A stretch of DNA of 6,252 bases from Methanosarcina sp. (GCA_003157235.1 PMJC01000327.1:3000-9251), one strand, 5' to 3'; positions 1 through 6,252 are shown, counted from the stretch's first letter. Notes: generated by a model not told the origin, from the letters alone. Translations and numbers: made by a program.

Positions 1-1922
1 GAACGATCTTCAAATTTTTGGGCACCTGTCTGCCAGATATGTTTTCCAAGAACTTTTCTGGCTACATCGTTTATGATGTGGGTTGCTGTATGGTGCCTGG
101 AAAGGGCCATCCTTCGTTTTTCATCTACCTCCCCTGTGGTAATGTCTCCTTTCCCAATCTCAAGATGTCCATTTGAATTTTCCACGGTATGGACGATTAC
201 CCCATTGTAGTCCTGGACATCCACGACCTGGTAAACAGCATCTTCGGCCGTGATTGTTCCTATATCTGAAAGTTGCCCTCCGCCTTCGGCATAGAAGAAA
301 GTGTTATCCAATACGATATGATTGTCAAATACATCAAGGACGACAGCTTCGAATTCCAAGCGTGTAGGTTCGTCATAGAAGCGGCGCTCTGTTTTTGGGA
401 GGTGCTTAAGTCTATCAGCAAAAGGAATAACTTCTGCTTCTGTTTCTTCTGCCTTGTTATGCATTTCTCCAATAATAGAATAGAAGTTGTCGGGAAATTC
501 TACTCTCACTCCTATTTCCGATGCTACTTCCTTTGCCATCTCTGGAGGGATTCCATGGGAATCGTAGAGTTCAGTTAAATGAGAAAGAGGAATCTTTTTC
601 CCACTTTTTTTAATGTGAGATGCCAGTTTCTGAATAATCCTACGTCCCTTTGCCATAGTCGAAATGAATTTTTCCTCTTCCAATTCCAGTATTTCCTGCA
701 TTAACGGGAAGTTTTCTCTGAACTCAGGGTACTCGGGCATATTCTTTATGTGCATTTCTACAATTTCGGAGAGGGGGGTCCTGATGCCAAGATCATTCAT
801 CATGCGCAAAGTTCTTCTGAGGACAAGACGGGCCAAGTATCCTGCCTTGGTATTTGAGGGGATAACCCCGTCTCCAAGCATGAAAGTCAAACAGCGTGTG
901 TGATCAGTTATTGAATAGACCTTTTCTACAGGTTCCATGATCGCTGAGAGTTTATCCACTGTCATTCCGATGCTTGAAGCAACAGTTTTCCGAAGCTCCA
1001 ACAGATTTGCTTTCTCACTGATGTCCATAGATCCTGAGAGTCGTGCATTCTGGGCCAGAATATTCGCATAACCAGAATCATCTAGTTCATGTTCAAGTCC
1101 GGCAAGACCCATTAGCTCTGTCACTATGACCGGGAAAAGCGCATCATAGATTGTAGGGGAACCCTTTGAAGCCCAGACGAAACGCTCTAGCCCGTATCCT
1201 GTGTCCACAATGTAATTATCCATTTTTGAATAGGTCTCTCCTTTGATCAGGATATCTCCTTTTTTGTCGGTCTTCAAATCCATAAAAACAAGGGTAGCAA
1301 GCTCAAGTCCATTCACAATGACTTCCACACAGGGTCCTGCATTGCCTCCACCTGCCCAGGGTTCTTCTTTGTAGGTTACAGCAAAGGGGTCTACGTTTAG
1401 TGAATTCAGGAGCTCGTCACAGAGTTCCATGGTGCGTTCCTTCCAGTAGATTTCATGATCTCTTTTATTGAAGGCGTGATGCGCCAGCATCTCAAAATTT
1501 GTAAGATGACGTCCACTCCTGCCTACAGAGTCTAGATCATTGAGGCGAATGCAGGGTTGAGAAATCGTGAGAGGGTTTGCAGGAGGGAGAACTTGTCCAG
1601 ATGTTACGAATGGTTGGAAGTCTGCAATGGATGCAATGGTAAGATAAATGTCATCCCTCCAGCGTGCGATTACAGGATAGCGATCAATTCTCTTATGCCC
1701 TCTGGCCTGAAAGAAGGAGAGATAATACTCACGCATCTGTGATATCTCGAATTCCCTGGAAAATATAGGACTTCCTATAAAGGAATAAGGATCACAGGGT
1801 GCATCTCCACATGTATTTCGATCAATGTCACGTGTCCAGAAGAACTTGCCGCATGTGTGGCACTGCTTCCGGATAAATCCATTATTTTTAAAAAAATCAA
1901 GTTGATATTCATCTTCAAGCAT
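1..1922 (-). CDS. alaS: Alanyl-tRNA synthetase, archaeal type (3' part beyond the window)
   Basis: This enzyme charges tRNA-Ala with alanine in the cytoplasm and hydrolyses wrongly charged Ser- or Gly-tRNA-Ala. I read 640 codons from ATG (1920-1922) to the left edge without a stop or frameshift. The N-terminus starts MLEDEYQLDFFKNNG and has the archaeal cysteine pattern C21-x2-C24-x13-C38-x4-C43, probably zinc-binding. The class II catalytic core follows, with TNFEM and AHHAF in the motif 2 region and motif 3 GYGLER at residues 242-247. The editing domain shows GGGQ (547-550) and HTATH (611-615), the first half of its metal site. Archaeal AlaRS is about 900 residues, so the second half of the editing site and the C-Ala domain lie outside. 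An in-frame GTG three codons upstream is possible, but the ATG fits the family and is preceded by a weak Shine-Dalgarno. Close resemblance to Methanosarcina AlaRS is from memory, not a search. Confidence 0.97.
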   Translation of the reverse strand, partial: MLEDEYQLDFFKNNGFIRKQCHTCGKFFWTRDIDRNTCGDAPCDPYSFIGSPIFSREFEISQMREYYLSFFQARGHKRIDRYPVIARWRDDIYLTIASIADFQPFVTSGQVLPPANPLTISQPCIRLNDLDSVGRSGRHLTNFEMLAHHAFNKRDHEIYWKERTMELCDELLNSLNVDPFAVTYKEEPWAGGGNAGPCVEVIVNGLELATLVFMDLKTDKKGDILIKGETYSKMDNYIVDTGYGLERFVWASKGSPTIYDALFPVIVTELMGLAGLEHELDDSGYANILAQNARLSGSMDISEKANLLELRKTVASSIGMTVDKLSAIMEPVEKVYSITDHTRCLTFMLGDGVIPSNTKAGYLARLVLRRTLRMMNDLGIRTPLSEIVEMHIKNMPEYPEFRENFPLMQEILELEEEKFISTMAKGRRIIQKLASHIKKSGKKIPLSHLTELYDSHGIPPEMAKEVASEIGVRVEFPDNFYSIIGEMHNKAEETEAEVIPFADRLKHLPKTERRFYDEPTRLEFEAVVLDVFDNHIVLDNTFFYAEGGGQLSDIGTITAEDAVYQVVDVQDYNGVIVHTVENSNGHLEIGKGDITTGEVDEKRRMALSRHHTATHIINDVARKVLGKHIWQTGAQKFEDR

Positions 1923-1926
1923 AACA

Positions 1927-1933
1927 ATCACTC
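1927..1933 (-). promoter_or_regulatory. Weak ribosome binding site of alaS
   Basis: On the minus strand GAGTGAT lies four bases before the alaS ATG. It matches the archaeal Shine-Dalgarno sequence GAGGTGAT with one G missing. It supports the ATG at 1922 over the GTG at 1931, which would overlap the site. Confidence 0.45.
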
Positions 1934-2038
1934 AGGATGGTGGAGATTTGCTTTACCTTGCTGTATTATGGATTCAAAAGGAAGGTACAAATGTCCCAAC
2001 TCAACAATTTTGAAGAATATTAAGGCTTTGAAATTGTG

Positions 2039-2045
2039 TATAATT
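2039..2045 (-). promoter_or_regulatory. Possible TATA box of alaS
   Basis: The minus strand reads AATTATA, about 117-123 bases before the alaS start. With normal archaeal spacing, transcription would begin near 2015 and leave a leader of about 90 bases. The surrounding DNA is so A+T-rich that such matches are frequent, and no clear BRE purine tract stands out, so this is only the best candidate I see. Confidence 0.2.
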
Positions 2046-2420
2046 ATTCAATATGTTTAGCTATCAATTCTATTCAAAGTATAGAGGGAATTAAACTGAA
2101 ATTGTGAAATGAATATAATTCATGTGCGAATTAACTCTTGAAACTCGAAATTGCTTTTGTAGCATAAGAATTTGTATAACATTAAGGAAGAATATAATAA
2201 TGTTGCCTGAAGTATATCTATAATTATGGATCTTAACCTATAGAGCCAATTTTATAGAAAAACCTTATTCTTTATTTTAAAAGATCGAAAGTTATTGTAA
2301 TTCACTTTTGTTTGGTTGATTTCATTTCAAAAATGCACTTAGTGTTATTTTTCTGTTTTTTTGTTCTGCGTTTCATTGGTGTTGGTTAGAGCAAATTTGC
2401 TTCAATGCATGAAAATGTAA
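2046..2420. other. A+T-rich intergenic stretch without a recognisable gene
   Basis: All six frames are broken into very short pieces and I recognise no protein or RNA gene. The only local structure I note is the perfect 12-bp palindrome AGCAAATTTGCT at 2390-2401, which may be chance in this composition. Confidence 0.6.
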
Positions 2421-2513
2421 ACATTTGTTATACTGGAACTTAATAATGAAAAGATCCGTCATTTAATGAAGGACATCCTAAATAAAGAGTTTCTTAAAAT
2501 ATCTACTGTTTAG
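2421..2513 (+). pseudogene. Short stop-free fragment, possibly the start of a decayed transposase
   Basis: Thirty codons between a TAA (2418-2420) and a TAG (2511-2513) read TFVILELNNEKIRHLMKDIL and continue NKEFLKISTV. The segment LELNNEKIRHLM resembles the basic helical start of helix-turn-helix transposases (IS481/IS630 type), as I recall them. There is no ATG at the expected place, no ribosome binding site and no continuation after the stop, where three stops follow in quick succession. It may equally be a chance open stretch; it cannot be a working gene. Confidence 0.2.
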
Positions 2514-2545
2514 TGATAACGAATCTAAATTTAGAGGAATTCAAT

Positions 2546-2635
2546 AAACTTCTGATTTTTCACGAGTCATATATATACCATTTATGAGCATACTAAGAAA
2601 TGTGGGGTTTATCGAAATCCTCTTATTCTATTTGA
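2546..2635 (+). repeat. Diverged direct repeat, copy 1
   Basis: This segment aligns by eye with 2797-2883 in the same orientation. It starts at AAACTTCTGATTTTTCA, passes TATATATACCATTTATGAG and ends at ATTTGA. Identity is roughly 70 percent with a few one- to three-base gaps. Similarity also appears in translation: frame 2556-2702 has SHIYTIY-x3-TKK-x-G, and the second copy has NHLYTIY-x3-TKLG. Flanking sequence on either side does not align. The origin is unknown; a duplicated end of a mobile element or an old local duplication both fit. Confidence 0.5.
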
Positions 2636-2796
2636 AGTAAATGGTAGGCTTTTTGTTAGTAAACTGTTTAATGATTGGATTTTATATTATTTTGCAGCTA
2701 ACTGAATGCAGGCAGAATGGAACAAAATATCTCTGTCATTTTTCGAAGCTTTCCCAGAGAACCATTATTAATGGACTGATTTATTTGATTTGTGGT

Positions 2797-2883
2797 AGAT
2801 TTCTGATTTTCAAGAACCATCTATATACTATTTATAAGAATATGACTAAATTAGGGGATTTATCAAGTAATCTTGTATTTTGA
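2797..2883 (+). repeat. Diverged direct repeat, copy 2
   Basis: This is the second copy of the repeat at 2546-2635, about 250 bp away, from AGATTTCTGATTTTCA through TATATACTATTTATAAG to TTTTGA. It lies just upstream of the TnpA pseudogene, where the left end of an IS200-type element would be expected. It might therefore contain that end, with copy 1 being the remnant of another insertion. Confidence 0.5.
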
Positions 2884-2902
2884 GCTAAAGTTGTGCTATA
2901 AT

Positions 2903-3292
2903 ATGGAACTTTTCATGCGAGCTACTTGTCTATAAAAAAATGATCAGATTGTTTTTTTGCATGAAATATCATAAAAAATTTATTATAGGTAATGAAATCC
3001 TAAACTATTTGAAATATGTATGCTTTGGAATTGATAAAAGATACTTTTTTGAGTTTAATTTAATCGATAATGATGGTGATGTACATCTTTTAGTTAGTAT
3101 GACTCAATATATTTTCCTTCAAGAGTGAGGCAGAGTACAAAAAGTATCACAGCAAGAAAAATCTTTAAAACAAGAATAAATTTGATGGGAAAAATTGTGA
3201 AAAATATTATTTTTTTAGGAGAGATCTGCGAAAAGTCTGATACAAACAAAAAAATCGTGTGAGATCTCTTTTTAGAGATAAAATTATTTTGA
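2903..3292 (+). pseudogene. tnpA: Broken IS200/IS605-family transposase (TnpA)
   Basis: TnpA is the small HUH-type tyrosine transposase that moves IS200/IS605 elements as single strands. Parts of it are recognisable across two frames. The reading starts at ATG 2903 (MELFMRATC), shifts frame near 2930 and continues as MIRLFFCMKYHKKFI, then NEILNYLKYVCFGIDKRYFF and NDGDVHLLVSMTQY. It shifts back near 3111-3113 within a short T run to give PSRVRQSTKSITARKIFK and GEICEKSD. After an in-frame TGA at 3260 it ends with EIKLF and TGA at 3290-3292, like the usual LTLF end. The total of 130 codons is normal for the family. Damage includes two frameshifts, one internal stop, loss of the first His of the HUH motif (family DGDHVHLL, here DGDVHLL) and no visible catalytic Tyr helix. 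It is certainly inactive. No TnpB is seen beside it. The family assignment rests on motif memory. Confidence 0.8.
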
Positions 3293-3371
3293 TAACGTAG
3301 TTCCATTTCATAGTTCAAAGGTAGCATGAAATATAAATCAATTAGTTATAAAAGTTATCGAGAAAGTTTCC

Positions 3372-3394
3372 ACCCCAGCGGCAAACTGTGGGGT
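3372..3394 (+). repeat. G+C-rich imperfect hairpin, probable right end of the IS200-type element
   Basis: ACCCCAG and CTGTGGGGT can pair over five to seven base pairs with a small bulge, leaving the loop CGGCAAA; TATTCGATTGG follows. It lies 80 bases after the tnpA stop in otherwise very A+T-rich DNA. IS200/IS605 elements carry subterminal hairpins that TnpA recognises as single strands, so position and form both fit. A short RNA hairpin or terminator of another kind remains possible. Confidence 0.5.
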
Positions 3395-3399
3395 ATTCG

Positions 3400-3981
3400 A
3401 TTGGAATAAAAATCTTGAAAATTATAAGGCTATGAATTAGTTGTTAGTGCACAAATGATCCTTCTTATGGACAAATAGGTCAGTCTTGTGAAAAATAATT
3501 AATAATTGGACAGACTAGAAAGTCGACAAATTATTTTATTCACACATCTCCTTTTATATCACTACAAAAAATAACGATTTATAGTATCTGTTTCTCCTAT
3601 AGAATAAAACAAAATATAAATTCAAGACCTTCTTTATTTTATCTCCCTCATCAAAAGATGGTCTTCATGTAATATTTGATTGATATTCTTTGAAGGTCCT
3701 TTTGAACAAAGTGTCAATATCATAATTTTTTGTAGCTATTCAACTTGGGCAAAAAACATCAATATCTATCTCTACTAAGATTCAATGAGCAAATTTCGGT
3801 GAATTTATTTGATTTAATTGTTGGCTATTGATCTTATTTTTCATTTTTTTATCAATTAGTGTCAAAGATATCTATTGTATCCAAAAAGATATCAAACAAC
3901 TGATTTTTTATGTAGGCTGCATAGTTACAGTTTTATATATACAAGTAAATTAAGAGCATACCTTTTAGGATATCTATTTTC
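3400..3981. other. A+T-rich intergenic stretch with weak inverted repeats, no gene seen
   Basis: No open frame of convincing length or content is present on either strand. Two weak inverted repeats occur: AGTCTTGT (3482-3489) with ACAGACT (3510-3516), and GACCTTC (3626-3632) with GAAGGTC (3692-3698). The 3' end of the VWA gene faces this region, but I see no clear poly-U terminator just past its stop on the minus strand. Confidence 0.6.
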
Positions 3982-5445
3982 TTATTTGTATTCCGTCAGT
4001 CTCACAACCCTGACAGTGCCTTCGGAGGCCAGTTCAATATCTACAAGATAAATATAATCCGAAATATTAAAAAGCCCGCCTGCTCCACTGGCGCCTATAA
4101 TCAGCGAGTAAACTTTTGCTTTATACTTCCTTTTTGTCTCTTCCCAGCTTGCAAGTAACAGTTTGTCAGATATCTCTGACTTTCCATCGGTGATGAAAAC
4201 CAGATCTGCACCCTGAAAGTCATTTTCCTTGAGTGATTTAAGGCCTGATGCAAGCGCAGTGTTGAAATCCGTTCCCCCACCGAACGTATAAAGTAAGAAA
4301 TTCAGAAATTTCTCAGACATTTTTTTTCTGCTGCTTAGTTCTATTTCCAGGTGTTGGCTGGTAGATGCAAAAAAAATGACTTTCATATCCCTCTGTTGAG
4401 AGAGCATTAGCTTGGCCATAGCCAGCACCACAGACTTTGCCAGGGTCTGAGGAGCGCCGTGCATGGATCCAGAGGTATCCACAAGAACAATCATAGGACC
4501 TTTGGGCTTTATACTTGGGGGGCTTGTATAGTGTTTTCCAAGTAACTGGTAGCTCAGAAGTTTTCCTTCAAGCATATCCGCATAGAACTTCCGCTTCAGG
4601 GAAGGGTTCAGAAGCTTTATGGCTTCCATGGGGAGGAGGTTGTTGATAGAATCGGAGAAATTCACGGTCTGTATTCTATTTTTCCCGAAAATAGATAGGT
4701 CTATATGATCACTTGATGGGTTGAATTCTTGCCTGCCGATGAAATTTACAATTTTTATCAGATCAGGATTTTTTTCAAAAAAGGTTGAATAGCTTTTCAG
4801 TGTTTTAAACTGCAGGTAAAAGGGTTCTTTATGGAGCTCTTTTATGGAATAGTTCCAATTTCGTCCGGGAAAAAGGAGCGCAAGAGTATCAAAAAGATCC
4901 ATGTTTTCTTCCATTTCCATGATAAATTCATTCATTATCTTGTAAATTCCCTCCATTATTCCTTCCAGAAATATCCAATGATTGTTCTTCTGCATAAATT
5001 CAAGGACAGATTCCTGAAAAGCAAGATCTGCAAAATTCCTGATCCCTTGATATTTTTTGTCTTCATCAGGTGAGTTATTTCCCCACATAATGAGAGTTTC
5101 TTTCAAACTCTTTTCAAACTCTGTCAGGATAGCATCCATTCCAGCTTCGAGTTCTTTGATATATTTTCCTCTTGAAAATCTGTTTGAAGGCTCTAAAAAA
5201 AGTTCCATTATATCATATATCAAGGGAATAAGAATTTTCAAACCTGCAATCCCGGCTCCTCTACTTTTTTTTGCTATTTTTTGGAGTTTGGGCCAAGATT
5301 TTGAATTTTTCAGGGCGAAGAAGATCGGATAAAAGGATCCGAAAACCACGATAAATCTGTTAGGATCCTTTATCTCATAAGCTTGGCCAAAGAGAATCTC
5401 GGAGGTTATAACTTCAGCTACTTTTTCCCTTAGGTGCCGAGGCAC
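3982..5445 (-). CDS. VWA-domain protein of the ViaA type, probably 5'-truncated by a frameshift
   Basis: ViaA-type proteins partner a MoxR-family AAA+ ATPase (RavA in E. coli); the pair is thought to act as a chaperone system on membrane and metal-cofactor enzymes. The archaeal substrate is unknown. The 487-residue frame has a long helical N-terminal region and a C-terminal VWA domain from about residue 316. The MIDAS is complete: D323-T-S325-G-S327, T392 in GGGTD and D420 in FITDG. Upstream, GRNWNYSIKELHKEPF, the NPDLIKIVNFIGR segment and LLSYQLLGKHY match ViaA landmarks (from memory of the E. coli protein). No signal peptide or membrane segment is clear. The start used here is GTG 5443-5445, with no Shine-Dalgarno; the same frame stays open to TAA 5536-5538 without an ATG, GTG or TTG. 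VPRHLREKV at this start aligns with about residue 67 of E. coli ViaA, so the true N-terminus is missing here. It is either a pseudogene, a sequencing error, or a shorter protein. Confidence 0.85.
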   Translation of the reverse strand: MPRHLREKVAEVITSEILFGQAYEIKDPNRFIVVFGSFYPIFFALKNSKSWPKLQKIAKKSRGAGIAGLKILIPLIYDIMELFLEPSNRFSRGKYIKELEAGMDAILTEFEKSLKETLIMWGNNSPDEDKKYQGIRNFADLAFQESVLEFMQKNNHWIFLEGIMEGIYKIMNEFIMEMEENMDLFDTLALLFPGRNWNYSIKELHKEPFYLQFKTLKSYSTFFEKNPDLIKIVNFIGRQEFNPSSDHIDLSIFGKNRIQTVNFSDSINNLLPMEAIKLLNPSLKRKFYADMLEGKLLSYQLLGKHYTSPPSIKPKGPMIVLVDTSGSMHGAPQTLAKSVVLAMAKLMLSQQRDMKVIFFASTSQHLEIELSSRKKMSEKFLNFLLYTFGGGTDFNTALASGLKSLKENDFQGADLVFITDGKSEISDKLLLASWEETKRKYKAKVYSLIIGASGAGGLFNISDYIYLVDIELASEGTVRVVRLTEYK

Positions 5446-5627
5446 AGCTCTTGGAATGGCTATCGTGCTTCTTAGTTCTTTACCCAGCAGGAAATTAGTT
5501 TGCTTTTGAAGGTCATATATAGGTAGCTTGATAGTTTATCCCCTAGTAAGTCTATTAGTTTAGCATGATAATCAGAAGATTTTAGAAGACTATCATCTGA
5601 ATTATGTAGTATCGTTGATATAATCAC
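5446..5627 (-). pseudogene. Probable out-of-frame N-terminus of the viaA-like gene
   Basis: Two stop-free pieces on the minus strand can be joined by one frame change. The first runs from GTG 5625-5627 and includes ILHNSDDSLLKSSDYHAK, then LIDLLGDKL near 5532. The second, in the frame of the VWA gene, reads LPIYDLQKQTNFLLGKELRS and TIAIPRA just before its GTG. Joining them needs one extra base at about 5530-5537. The joined N-terminus of roughly 60 residues matches the length E. coli ViaA has before the aligned VPPEL segment. The first piece starts one base after a TGA (5629-5631) in another frame, as expected for translational coupling to an upstream ATPase gene. AGGTGA sits just before this GTG, but too close for a normal ribosome binding site. 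The content is plausible but short, so this remains an inference. Confidence 0.45.
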
Positions 5628-5628
5628 T

Positions 5629-5724
5629 TCACCTGATGAAGTAAATTAGAGCATTAAGGGCTTTTTTCAAGATTTTATTTAATGTTGCAATTTCTTCTCC
5701 CCATTCTCTTGAATTTGCAACCAA
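5629..5724 (-). pseudogene. Possible 3' end of a lost MoxR/RavA-type ATPase gene
   Basis: Thirty-one codons follow a TAG (5725-5727) on the minus strand. They read LVANSREWGEEIATLNKILK then KALNALIYFIR and stop with TGA at 5629-5631, one base before the candidate viaA start. The charged helical character with a Trp resembles the tail of RavA-like proteins, and gene order ATPase-then-VWA is usual for this pair. I cannot find Walker A, Walker B or sensor motifs anywhere upstream in the window, so if this is the tail, the body of the gene is gone. The match is weak and could be chance. Confidence 0.25.
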
Positions 5725-5779
5725 CTATCCAGAGTTAAGAGTACAAAAATGAAAATTCATTTGAAATATACTGTTTTTA

Positions 5780-5788
5780 ATTATATAA
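5780..5788 (-). promoter_or_regulatory. Possible TATA box upstream of the VWA gene
   Basis: On the minus strand GATTATATAATTAAAA is the best archaeal TATA-like match upstream of the VWA gene; the core TTATATAA lies at about 5781-5788. Transcription would start near 5755, about 310 bases before the annotated GTG. A+T richness makes chance matches common. Confidence 0.2.
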
Positions 5789-5789
5789 T

Positions 5790-5812
5790 CCACTTTCTGC
5801 GGGTGTGCACAA
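5790..5812. other. G+C-rich block resembling an insertion-sequence end
   Basis: CCACTTTCTGCGGGTGTGCA followed by CAA stands out from A+T-rich surroundings just upstream of the ATPase-tail remnant. It contains the palindrome GTGCAC, and GTGCACAA recurs at 3447-3454. Such compact G+C-rich stretches are often terminal inverted repeats of IS elements, but I find no inverted partner inside the window. Confidence 0.25.
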
Positions 5813-6008
5813 GAATGTCATTTTTTTCTCAATCTGGTAGGAGCTTAAAAACAAATATGAAATTTTTCGAATAATAGGTTCGAATAAAATGAAAGTATAC
5901 ACCACATGATTCTTTTTTGAACATTGATTGCATCGTTATTTTGGGCAAGAAGTTTGCTCTAATTTGGTTTTTAAAATCGTCCAACAATTAATAATTGAAT
6001 TGCCATCT

Positions 6009-6029
6009 TAGGCTCAAATGTGGGTTCTC
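6009..6029 (+). repeat. Short direct repeat, copy 1
   Basis: TAGGCTCAA, five variable bases, then GGTTCTC is repeated in the same order and spacing 62 bp downstream at 6071-6091. Further weak similarity follows (ATAATTG against ATAATGG). The offset is not a multiple of three, so the repeat is not a coding one. Confidence 0.5.
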
Positions 6030-6070
6030 TTTCTTATAATTGTAACTATGAACAAGGGATAGGCTACTGA

Positions 6071-6091
6071 TAGGCTCAAGGCTAGGTTCTC
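6071..6091 (+). repeat. Short direct repeat, copy 2
   Basis: This is the second copy of the 6009-6029 repeat, with TAGGCTCAA and GGTTCTC at the same spacing. AGGCTAC at 6061 and CGGCTAGC near 6113-6120 are related short words, so the area may be a degraded tandem array. Function is unknown. Confidence 0.5.
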
Positions 6092-6252
6092 ATTCAATGA
6101 TAATGGGAAAATCGGCTAGCTTTTGTAAAATTATTTATAGATTTATGCCTCAATTGAATTTTTCAAAAAAGCAGGGCATTTGGGGGTAATTGGATAAAAC
6201 CGAAATGTTAATGGGCATCAAAAGAGTATATATTAACATGCAATTAAAAAAC

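Larger units (their letters stand above)
5830..6252. other. A+T-rich stretch without a recognisable gene
   Basis: The frames are interrupted throughout. The longest stop-free minus-strand run lies at roughly 5845-5990 and includes DDFKNQIRANFLPKITMQSM; it has no start signal and no family I can name. I see no ATPase motifs here, although a MoxR gene would be expected upstream of a ViaA gene. Confidence 0.55.

Noticed and set aside
273..903. Plus-strand open frames of about 80-100 codons
   Set aside because: They lie opposite the intact alaS frame, which has clear family motifs throughout; they are shadows.
1557..2060. Plus-strand open frames over the alaS start and leader
   Set aside because: They overlap the alaS N-terminus or its leader, have no ribosome binding site and no recognisable content.
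2641..2883. 80-codon plus-strand open frame
   Set aside because: It has no ribosome binding site, its composition follows the A+T-rich context, and its end lies within the diverged repeat. I describe the repeat rather than call a gene.
3094..3327. 77-codon minus-strand open frame with hydrophobic stretches
   Set aside because: It is the complement of the TnpA remnant, and its hydrophobicity comes from A+T-rich sequence.
4831..5332. Plus-strand open frames opposite the VWA gene
   Set aside because: They are antisense to a gene with convincing ViaA and MIDAS motifs.
5725..5760. Read-through of TAG 5725-5727 as pyrrolysine, joining an ATG at 5758-5760 to the downstream tail
   Set aside because: Pyrrolysine use is known in Methanosarcina, but the resulting 43-codon frame resembles no pyrrolysine protein and has no ribosome binding site. 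A decayed frame is simpler.
1923..6252. CRISPR array, tRNA or rRNA genes
   Set aside because: I see no regularly spaced identical repeats, no cloverleaf with a T-loop GTTCRANNC and acceptor pairing, and no rRNA-like G+C-rich blocks.

Overview
The window most probably comes from a methanogenic archaeon of the Methanosarcina group. The main evidence is an archaeal-type alanyl-tRNA synthetase whose sequence, as far as I can recall the family, is very close to the Methanosarcina enzymes. Supporting signs are moderately G+C coding sequence separated by long, very A+T-rich gaps, and decayed insertion-sequence material of the kind that is common in these genomes.

Layout. Positions 1-1922 (minus strand) carry the first 640 codons of alaS, uninterrupted and running off the left edge before the C-terminal third. 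Positions 1923-2900 are A+T-rich and mostly non-coding; they hold a weak alaS leader, one short stop-free fragment that may be transposase debris, and a diverged direct repeat of about 90 bp. Positions 2903-3292 (plus strand) are a broken TnpA gene of the IS200/IS605 family. It is readable across frameshifts and lacks the first histidine of the HUH motif. A G+C-rich imperfect hairpin at 3372-3394 looks like the right-end structure of that element. Positions 3400-3981 contain only weak inverted repeats.

Positions 3982-5445 (minus strand) encode a VWA-domain protein of the ViaA type, with an intact MIDAS metal site. Its only in-frame start is a GTG with no ribosome binding site. The reading frame stays open for 30 further codons upstream without any start, and a neighbouring frame carries a plausible N-terminus as far as 5627. 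The simplest reading is a viaA-like gene with a single-base frameshift near its 5' end. Immediately upstream, with its stop one base before the candidate viaA start, lies a 31-codon tail (5629-5724). It could be the end of the MoxR/RavA-type AAA+ ATPase that normally precedes viaA. The rest of that ATPase is not visible in the window.

Positions 5730-6252 are A+T-rich and without a recognisable gene. They include a G+C-rich block at 5790-5812 that resembles an insertion-sequence end, and a short direct repeat with a 62-bp period. In functional terms, the window shows a housekeeping synthetase next to the remains of a MoxR-VWA chaperone pair that appears to have lost its ATPase and part of its VWA partner, separated by a dead transposon.
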